19,481 nt of DNA from Croceicoccus sp. (GTDB lineage: Bacteria > Pseudomonadota > Alphaproteobacteria > Sphingomonadales > Sphingomonadaceae), in NCBI GenBank assembly GCA_029936705.1, contig JAPYSD010000014.1:1-19481 (forward strand). Reading direction: 5' to 3'. The notes under the pieces are model-generated. The model was not told where the DNA came from, made no database searches, and worked only from the letters and a program-made list of their open reading frames with translations. A program made the position numbers and the translations under genes. This document shows, piece after piece, positions 14,064 to 19,481 of the stretch; the stretch's first letter is position 1; every line of letters begins with the position of its first letter.

Positions 14064-15359
14064 ATGGCGCAGGCAACCTCATCCGGCTGGAGCGCGTCGC
14101 CGCACGATCCGCGAGGATTGAGCGCCTTCGCTGCCAGCGGGCTGATCTGGCCAATGTTCCTGCTGGTCGCGATCTTCAATCTGGCGCTGCCCAAGGGCGG
14201 CATCATGATCTATCGCTTTCCGCTGACCTGGGGCTATCTGCTGATCGCCGTCGTCGGCGCAATGGCCAGCATCGCCGTCATTCGCAAGCGCAACCTCCAG
14301 ATCGCGCCCATTATCCAGACCTTCGGGCTGTTCCTGCCGTTGGCGGTCATAGTCTATTACAAGGCGGTGCACTACAATCTGCCATCGGTGGGCTGGATCC
14401 CCTTTGCAGTGATCTTCGGACTATTCCCGATCCTGATTCTCATCGCGATCGGGCCGCAGCTCGAACGGATCAGGGCAGCCGACATGGCCCGCGCCATCCG
14501 CCCGATGATCCGATTCGCAGTAGCGTGGGGGCTGATGAATTTCTTCCTGTTCATCCTCACCCGCGAAATCATCGAGATACCCTATCTCACCGTCAACATC
14601 GGCGACGTGGGCGAGGTTCTGAGCAAGAACAACCTGCGCAGCGGCGGCTTGATGAAGCTCGTCTCCACCTACAACAATGGCAACATCTTCGGTGCCTGCA
14701 TGGTCATGATCATGCCGCTGTACCTGTATTTTGAGCACCGGAAGATCTGGCGGGCGCTGTTCATCGTCGCCATCATTCTCACGCTCAGCCGTACGGCGTG
14801 GTTCTCGATGACAGCGGCCTTCATCATGATGGCGCTGGCAGGCCAGATCCGCCTCAATCGCGCGGGCGTATGGATCTCGGCTGCTGCGGCAGTATGCGTG
14901 CTGCTGGTCCTGCTGCCGGTCATGGGGTGGAGCAGTGCCAATCTGATCGACGACCGACTGGGCGGGCGGCTGACCTATCTGCAGGACCTGAAGCTCAGCT
15001 TCTTCGGCGCGGACCGCATCAACATTCCCGAGGTCGTCTATTTCGGTCTGCTGCAAAGCTTCGGCTTGTTCGGTCTGGTCATTTCCCTGTGCGCGCTGGG
15101 CTTTGGCGCAGGCTTCGGGATCATGCACTGGCAGCAACTGAGCAGGCTGCGACAAGCGGCGGTCGTGGGGGTTCTGGCCTATCTGGCGGCAGCCACGATG
15201 GACGGCGCAATGTTGTATCCCCCGGTCTTTCCTATCTTCCTGTTCCTGAATGCGCTGATCTATCGGCGCGGCTATGTTCCCGTGGCGGACCACTCCGCGG
15301 GCATTACGCCGCGATCGGCCAGCCGCGCATCCGGTCTTGTCCCCGCGCCCCTGCGATGA
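14064..15359 (+). CDS. Wzy-like polysaccharide polymerase / O-antigen ligase-type membrane protein
   Basis: The 431-aa protein is highly hydrophobic, with about ten to twelve predicted membrane helices. It has a larger polar stretch around residues 165-205 (REIIEIPYLTVNIGDVGEVL...STYNNGN). A helix with LTLSRTAWFSM follows at about residue 240, similar to the conserved Arg-containing region of Wzy_C/O-antigen ligase proteins. Such proteins join lipid-linked repeat units in the periplasm. Sequence similarity within this family is low, so polymerase versus ligase rests on context: export lipoprotein and chain-length kinase before it, glycosyltransferase after. Its TGA overlaps the next gene's ATG (ATGA). 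No ribosome-binding site is obvious. Confidence 0.82.
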   Translation: MAQATSSGWSASPHDPRGLSAFAASGLIWPMFLLVAIFNLALPKGGIMIYRFPLTWGYLLIAVVGAMASIAVIRKRNLQIAPIIQTFGLFLPLAVIVYYKAVHYNLPSVGWIPFAVIFGLFPILILIAIGPQLERIRAADMARAIRPMIRFAVAWGLMNFFLFILTREIIEIPYLTVNIGDVGEVLSKNNLRSGGLMKLVSTYNNGNIFGACMVMIMPLYLYFEHRKIWRALFIVAIILTLSRTAWFSMTAAFIMMALAGQIRLNRAGVWISAAAAVCVLLVLLPVMGWSSANLIDDRLGGRLTYLQDLKLSFFGADRINIPEVVYFGLLQSFGLFGLVISLCALGFGAGFGIMHWQQLSRLRQAAVVGVLAYLAAATMDGAMLYPPVFPIFLFLNALIYRRGYVPVADHSAGITPRSASRASGLVPAPLR

Positions 15360-16495
15360 GCGACGCCGGCCCCGAGAGCTATCGCGTCATGCATATCGCC
15401 CAGAAGCTGCCGGGCGGGGTCGGGGCGTATCTTTCGGAAGTGCTGGCGTTCCAGCGCGAGGTGCTGGGCCCGCGCCGGGTCGGCGCCGTCATTCCCGCCG
15501 AAGAACGGTTCGTGCTGCCCTATCTGCCCGAGGCATCGCTTCATTTGTTCGAGGACGCACAGCGCAGCCCGCGCGCATTGCTGCGATTCGCCGCCCATGC
15601 GCGCAACGCGATCATGCAGGACCGGCCCGATATCGTGCACCTGCATTCCAGCTTTGCCGGCATGCTGCGCCCGGTGATCGCCCGCTTGCCCGAGGATGTG
15701 CGGCCCGCGATCGTCTATTGCGCGCATGGCTGGGCGTTCAACATCCGCTGGTCGAACCGCCGCCGCGACCTGATCGCCGCGGTCGAACGGCATATGTCGA
15801 CCATGACCGACCGGGTGCTGTGCATCTCGCAGTTCGAATATGACTGCGCGGTTCAGCGCGGGCTGCCGCAGGACAATCTGGCGGTGGTGCACAATGGCGT
15901 GACGGAGCGCGTGTTCCCCGGCTGCGCCGCGCCGGTGCCGATGCCGCGCGACCGTATCAACCTGCTTTTCATCGGGCGCATGGACCGGCAAAAGGGGTTC
16001 GACGTCGCGGAAAAGGCGATGGCGATGCTGACCGATCAGCCCGTCCACCTCCACGTGATCGGCGCGACCGTGGTGGACGACCGCCAGGAATCGCAGCGGC
16101 TTCCCAATATCACCCATTACGGCTGGCAGCAGCGCGAGGCGATCTGGAGCTTCGTCGAGGCCTGCGACGCGGTGCTTGTCCCCTCGCGCTGGGAAGGCTT
16201 CGGCCTTGCCGCGATCGAGGCGCTGCGGCAAGGCAAGCCGGTGCTGGCATCGAACGTCGATGCCCTGCCCGAAGTCGTGCGCGATGGCGAGACCGGGATG
16301 CTGTTCCCGGCAGAGGATCCGGACGCGCTGGCCGCCTTCATCCGATCGCTCGACCGGCAGAAGCTGGCCGAGATGGGACAGGCGGGCCGCGCGGATTTCC
16401 TGGCCCGGTTCACGGGCGAACGCATGAACCGCTCGATCCTCGATTGCTATCGCGCGGTATTGTACGAAAAAGCGCTGGTCAGCAGGGCCGGCTGA
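15356..16495 (+). CDS. Glycosyltransferase family 4 (GT-B fold)
   Basis: The 379-aa protein should add a sugar from a nucleotide donor to a lipid-linked repeat unit at the inner face of the membrane. The N-terminal acceptor domain includes the Gly-rich loop KLPGGVGAYLSEVL (about residues 17-30) and DIVHLHSSFAGMLRP. The donor domain starts near residue 205 (NLLFIGRMDRQKGFDV) and has the GT4 EX7E motif, Glu280 and Glu288 (SRWEGFGLAAIEAL), followed by GKPVLASNVDALPEVV. The frame is open far upstream, but ATG 15356 gives a normal N-terminus and overlaps the polymerase stop by ATGA. Donor and acceptor sugars are unknown. Confidence 0.92.
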   Translation: MSDAGPESYRVMHIAQKLPGGVGAYLSEVLAFQREVLGPRRVGAVIPAEERFVLPYLPEASLHLFEDAQRSPRALLRFAAHARNAIMQDRPDIVHLHSSFAGMLRPVIARLPEDVRPAIVYCAHGWAFNIRWSNRRRDLIAAVERHMSTMTDRVLCISQFEYDCAVQRGLPQDNLAVVHNGVTERVFPGCAAPVPMPRDRINLLFIGRMDRQKGFDVAEKAMAMLTDQPVHLHVIGATVVDDRQESQRLPNITHYGWQQREAIWSFVEACDAVLVPSRWEGFGLAAIEALRQGKPVLASNVDALPEVVRDGETGMLFPAEDPDALAAFIRSLDRQKLAEMGQAGRADFLARFTGERMNRSILDCYRAVLYEKALVSRAG

Positions 16496-16503
16496 GGGGT
16501 TTC

Positions 16504-17694
16504 ATGGACATTCTGGCTATCATTCCCGCGCGCGGCGGATCGAAAGGCATACCGCGCAAGAACGTGCTGCCGCTCGCCGGCAAGCCGCTGATCGCGCATA
16601 ATATCGCGGCGGCGCTGGCGTCGCGACGGGTTACGCGGGTGGTGGTTTCGACCGACGATGCGGAAATCGCCGCGGTGGCGCGCGATCACGGGGCCGAGGT
16701 CGTGATGCGCCCCGATGCGTTGGCGGGCGACGTCGCGCGGTCGGAAGACGCGCTGCTGCACGTGCTGGACACGCTGGAAGAAGCGGAAGGCTACACGCCC
16801 GATGCCATCGCCTTTTTGCAATGCACCTCTCCCCTCACCGCGCCCGAGGATATCGACGGCACCCTCGCCGCGCTGGAGGAGAAGCAGGCCGACAGTGCGC
16901 TTGCGGTCGTGCCCTTCCACTATTTCCTGTGGTCCGAGGGCGAGGATGGCGGCGCGCAGGGCATCAACCATGACAAGAGCTTCCGCCTGATGCGGCAGCA
17001 ACGCGATCCCGAGTTCGTCGAGACCGGCGCAGTCTATGCAATGCGCACTGACGGCTTTCGCAAGGCCCGCTTCCGCTTCTTCGGCAAGACCGTGATGCAT
17101 GAAATGCCGGTCGAGCACTGGCAGGAGATCGACGAACCCGCCGATTTCCGCATTGCCGAGGAACGCATGACCCGCCTCGCCCGCTCGCGCCCGGTGGCCG
17201 ATGCGCTGCCTGCGCGGATCGCGGCGCTGGTGATGGATTTCGACGGCGTGCTGACCGACGACCGCGTCTTCGTGTCCACCACGGGCGAGGAAAGCGTCGC
17301 CTGCTCGCGCAGCGACGGCATGGGTATCGAACTGCTGCGCGGCGCCGGGCTGGCGATGACCGTCATCTCCAAGGAGCAGAACAGTGTCGTCGCCGCGCGT
17401 TGCCGCAAGCTGAAGCTGGAATGCAGCCACGGTATCGATACCAAGCTGCCGCTGTTCCTGAACTGGCTGGAGGAACGCGGCATCGCGCCCGGCGATGCGG
17501 TCTATATCGGCAACGACATCAATGACTTGCCCTGCATGCAGGCGGCGGGCTGCGCGGTCGCGCCCGCCGATGCGCATCCGCAGGCCAGGGCCGCGGCGCA
17601 GATCGTGCTGAGCGCCAATGGCGGGCGCGGGGCGATCCGCGAACTGGCGGACCTGCTGATCGCATCGGGCCGGATCGCCGCCTCCGGGGCGTGA
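16504..17694 (+). CDS. neuA: CMP-nonulosonate (acylneuraminate) cytidylyltransferase fused to a HAD phosphatase
   Basis: The 396-aa protein has two domains. Residues 1 to about 230 are a NeuA-type synthetase that makes a CMP-activated nine-carbon acid from CTP: nucleotide loop IIPARGGSKGIPRKN at the N-terminus, FLQCTSPL, RQQRDPEFVETGAVYAM, and MPVEHWQEIDEPADF. Residues from about 238 are a KdsC-like HAD phosphatase with motif I DFDGVLTDD (Asp245, Asp247), motif II VISKEQ, and motif IV GNDINDLP. The same domain order occurs in animal CMAS. The HAD part keeps its catalytic residues and could dephosphorylate a nonulosonate 9-phosphate. The start is ATG 16504 with GAGGGG 5 nt upstream. Sugar identity (Neu5Ac, Kdn, legionaminic, pseudaminic) is undetermined. 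Confidence 0.9.
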   Translation: MDILAIIPARGGSKGIPRKNVLPLAGKPLIAHNIAAALASRRVTRVVVSTDDAEIAAVARDHGAEVVMRPDALAGDVARSEDALLHVLDTLEEAEGYTPDAIAFLQCTSPLTAPEDIDGTLAALEEKQADSALAVVPFHYFLWSEGEDGGAQGINHDKSFRLMRQQRDPEFVETGAVYAMRTDGFRKARFRFFGKTVMHEMPVEHWQEIDEPADFRIAEERMTRLARSRPVADALPARIAALVMDFDGVLTDDRVFVSTTGEESVACSRSDGMGIELLRGAGLAMTVISKEQNSVVAARCRKLKLECSHGIDTKLPLFLNWLEERGIAPGDAVYIGNDINDLPCMQAAGCAVAPADAHPQARAAAQIVLSANGGRGAIRELADLLIASGRIAASGA

Positions 17695-17703
17695 GCGCGG
17701 CGC

Positions 17704-18681
17704 GTGAGCATCATCGCCGCCCTTGCCCGTTCCGCGCTGCACCTGCGCCTGCTGGCGGCCAATGATCCGGGTGTGACCCATGTGCTTTACCGCGACGACC
17801 ATATCGCGGCAGAGATCGAGGCGCTGTTCCCCGGCAAGGGTATTGCGCTGGGCCGCGAAACCCGGCCCGCGCGCAATCCGCTGCGCTGGCCCGCATCCTT
17901 CGCTGCCAATCGCCGCTATTACGCCGGCGTCCGCAAGCGCCTGGCGCCGCTGGGTATCGAGCGGTTGATCGTCTTCCTGGAAGGCGAACCGCTGGAGCGC
18001 ATGCTGGCGCACTGGTATTCCGTGCCGATCGAACTGTGGGAAGACGGGCTGTCGCATTACGTCGATCTCACCAGCCCGCTCTGGTATGCGGCCCGCGGCA
18101 GCGTCCAGGTCGCGGCGGGCTTCTACCCACGCGGCGCGATGAGCCGGCGCGCCGATCGCAGCCGCATGATCGTGCGCGACCGGTTCGAGACCGGCGACCT
18201 CGTGCTGCCCGCACCTGTCATCGCACCCGCGCAGGACCGGTTGCTGTTCGTCGGCTCGCCGCTGGTCGAGGATGGCATCGTTACCCGTTCGGCGCTGACG
18301 GCGGGGCTGCAATCCATCGCCGCCGCATCGCCCCTGCCGCTGGCATATCTGCCCCACCCGCGCGAGGATGCGGCCGCGGCCCGCGCAATGGTGAACGCCA
18401 TCGGCAATACCGAGATCGCCCCGCTGCCCCACGGCATTTCAGCCCATGTCGAGGCGCACGGTTATCGCGGTTTCATCTCCGCCGCCTCCACCGCGCTGCT
18501 CGACCTTGGCGCGTTCGACCGCAGCCTGTTCGTCCCGCGCCTGTTCGGCCTGGAACGCATGCACCGGGCCCTGTCGGGATGGGACGCGAATCCGGTACCG
18601 ATTGCATCCGGTATCGCGGAGGCGGGAAAGGTTCTGGCGCAATGGGCAGATGTACCAAGGGCGGAACCGTTCATCCTCTAG
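17704..18681 (+). CDS. Putative sialyltransferase-like glycosyltransferase
   Basis: I do not recognise a close family for this 325-aa soluble protein. Yet it carries, in order, the two motifs described as common to bacterial sialyltransferases of GT38, GT52 and GT80: an acidic-acidic-Gly motif (E113-D114-G115, in IELWEDGLSHYVD) and a His-Pro (H218-P219, in AYLPHPRED). A Ser/Thr segment, FISAASTALL, follows at 257-266, where these enzymes have a conserved serine region. The gene sits 9 bp after the CMP-nonulosonate synthetase, which would supply its donor. The start is GTG 17704 with no clear ribosome-binding site. The protein may transfer a sialic-acid-like sugar to the polymer; the assignment combines motif and context. 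Confidence 0.72.
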   Translation: MSIIAALARSALHLRLLAANDPGVTHVLYRDDHIAAEIEALFPGKGIALGRETRPARNPLRWPASFAANRRYYAGVRKRLAPLGIERLIVFLEGEPLERMLAHWYSVPIELWEDGLSHYVDLTSPLWYAARGSVQVAAGFYPRGAMSRRADRSRMIVRDRFETGDLVLPAPVIAPAQDRLLFVGSPLVEDGIVTRSALTAGLQSIAAASPLPLAYLPHPREDAAAARAMVNAIGNTEIAPLPHGISAHVEAHGYRGFISAASTALLDLGAFDRSLFVPRLFGLERMHRALSGWDANPVPIASGIAEAGKVLAQWADVPRAEPFIL

Positions 18682-18788
18682 ACGCTTCGAGTTCGCCGGA
18701 TCAGCAACCCTGCCCCTTGCATCGGCGGCCAGTTCTCTTATGAGTTCGTCACGAAATTCCGCCGTACCGGAAATGAAGTCGGGTAAGC

Positions 18789-18944
18789 ATGAACCAAGAA
18801 CTAGTCATAGGCGCCAGTCTTCTGCTGATACCTGCTATCGTCCTCGCAGTAGTCGAGTGGCAGGTGCTGCGCAAGCGGCGGCAGGCACGCGAATTGGCCC
18901 AGCGCAGCAAGACGCGCGATCGCCGGACCGGGGATGTCGGCTGA
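18789..18944 (+). CDS. 51-aa single-pass membrane protein
   Basis: This small frame runs from ATG 18789 to TGA 18944. It encodes a short N-terminus (MNQEL), one strongly hydrophobic segment at about residues 5-22 (VIGASLLLIPAIVLAVV), and a very basic cytoplasmic tail rich in Arg, Lys and Gln. Its last 11 bases overlap the start of the next gene, a sign of coupled translation and the main argument that it is real. The ribosome-binding site is weak. No family is recognised; it may be an accessory or regulator of the polysaccharide machinery. It lies 107 bp after the sialyltransferase-like gene. Confidence 0.6.
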   Translation: MNQELVIGASLLLIPAIVLAVVEWQVLRKRRQARELAQRSKTRDRRTGDVG

Positions 18945-19326
18945 TCCGGCAGGCAATCCGCTGCGCGGCATTGTCGATTTCTATGAAGCGCTGAAGCGCC
19001 AGTACATCCCGGCGGACGAATCGATCAGGTCATTGATCCATGTTCATGTCGGCCTGGCCTTGTGGCTGCTGTTTGCATTGGTCCTGCGCAAGCGCCTGTC
19101 ATCGATCGTCCCGCTGGTGGGCGTCTGGCTGGCAATAGGGCTAACCGAAATCTTCGACGTTTCCGCCCAGTGGCCCATTCGGCAGGACTGGGTCTGGCAA
19201 CATGCCGCGAGCGATATGGCGCAGTCGCTGACCTGGCCGACAGTACTGTGGGCGGTCTGCTTCTGGCGAGCGCGGGGCGAGGCGGACCGGCAGATAGATG
19301 CCGCCGTTCCCCCCTCTTCCGACTAA
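18934..19326 (+). CDS. Hypothetical three-helix membrane protein, faintly VanZ-like
   Basis: The 130-aa protein has a 33-residue cytoplasmic start and three membrane segments at about residues 34-51, 55-74 and 95-110. The third follows a short polar stretch with the pattern WQHAASDMAQSLTWPT. This layout (HVHVGLALWLLF, then GLTEIFD, then D..QSLTWPT) resembles small VanZ-like proteins or unnamed proteobacterial membrane proteins, but the similarity is too weak to assign. Its ATG lies inside the end of the 51-aa gene. Its TAA overlaps the TAG of the convergent minus-strand gene, so the right boundary of the polysaccharide cluster is here. Confidence 0.78.
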   Translation: MSADPAGNPLRGIVDFYEALKRQYIPADESIRSLIHVHVGLALWLLFALVLRKRLSSIVPLVGVWLAIGLTEIFDVSAQWPIRQDWVWQHAASDMAQSLTWPTVLWAVCFWRARGEADRQIDAAVPPSSD

Positions 19327-19481
19327 AGCGGCTGGATCGCGATATCGTCGACCCACCCCTGGCTGTTGGCAACGAACAGGGAGGAGCCGAATTTCACGTC
19401 GACATATTGCACCGGACAGGCTTCCGACACGACGAAACTGGTCGATAGCGTCTGCGCGGCGGCGATCGAACGGGCGTCCTC
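19323..19481 (-). CDS. C-terminal end of an unidentified protein
   Basis: An uninterrupted minus-strand frame enters from the right edge and ends with TAG at 19325-19323, giving 52 residues. The last part reads SSLFVANSQGWVDDIAIQPL, alternating polar and hydrophobic residues as in a terminal beta-sandwich strand. A closing WVDD/FVDD-type strand is common in jelly-roll carbohydrate-binding modules and other extracellular beta proteins, so a polysaccharide-acting enzyme or surface protein is possible. This is only a hint; the rest of the gene is outside the window. The stop overlaps the convergent TAA by two bases. Confidence 0.6.
   Translation of the reverse strand, partial: EDARSIAAAQTLSTSFVVSEACPVQYVDVKFGSSLFVANSQGWVDDIAIQPL

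Noticed and set aside
16447..18432. Very long minus-strand open frame (about 660 codons) antisense to the nonulosonate genes
   Set aside because: It is Arg/Gln/His/Asp-rich, without recognisable domains, and mirrors well-supported plus-strand genes. High GC at third codon positions leaves the antisense frame free of stops.

Overview
The window is high-GC DNA, densely packed with genes on both strands. It looks chromosomal and alphaproteobacterial, most probably Sphingomonadales (Erythrobacteraceae-like). This rests on a SciP (DUF1153) cell-cycle regulator, a perfect EcfG-type general-stress promoter (GGAAC-N16-CGTT), and the style of the MnmA, PdxH, FabI and DnaJ-like proteins. The lineage is inferred from remembered families, not from a search. 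I saw no rRNA, tRNA, CRISPR array, insertion sequence or attachment site. No gap between genes exceeds about 230 bp.

Layout. (1) 1-1248, minus: an RND efflux operon, with the first 8 codons of the inner-membrane pump at the left edge and the complete periplasmic adaptor before it. (2) 1249-2619, minus: a GlsB/YeaQ-type stress membrane protein under an EcfG promoter, then sciP, preceded by and abutting an uncharacterised 158-aa gene; two CtrA-like boxes lie upstream. (3) 2735-5434: mnmA (tRNA 2-thiouridylase), a convergent small membrane-anchored protein, and a divergent serine-hydrolase lipoprotein. (4) 7848-5428, minus: a compact pdxH - fieF-like - phzF-like operon. (5) 8046-10966, plus: a DnaJ-like co-chaperone, a YihY/BrkB membrane protein and fabI. 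(6) 11139-19326, plus: an extracellular-polysaccharide locus. (7) 19323-19481, minus: the C-terminal end of an unidentified protein.

The polysaccharide locus is the most interesting part. It has an outer-membrane export lipoprotein, a chain-length regulator fused to a tyrosine autokinase, a Wzy-like polymerase, a GT4 glycosyltransferase, a CMP-nonulosonate (sialic-acid type) synthetase fused to a HAD phosphatase, and a protein carrying both bacterial sialyltransferase signature motifs (an acidic-acidic-Gly and a His-Pro). Two small membrane proteins follow, one only 51 aa long. Read together, the genes suggest a Wzx/Wzy-type polymer that contains or is capped with a sialic-acid-like sugar. 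The priming transferase, flippase and nonulosonate synthase are not in the window.
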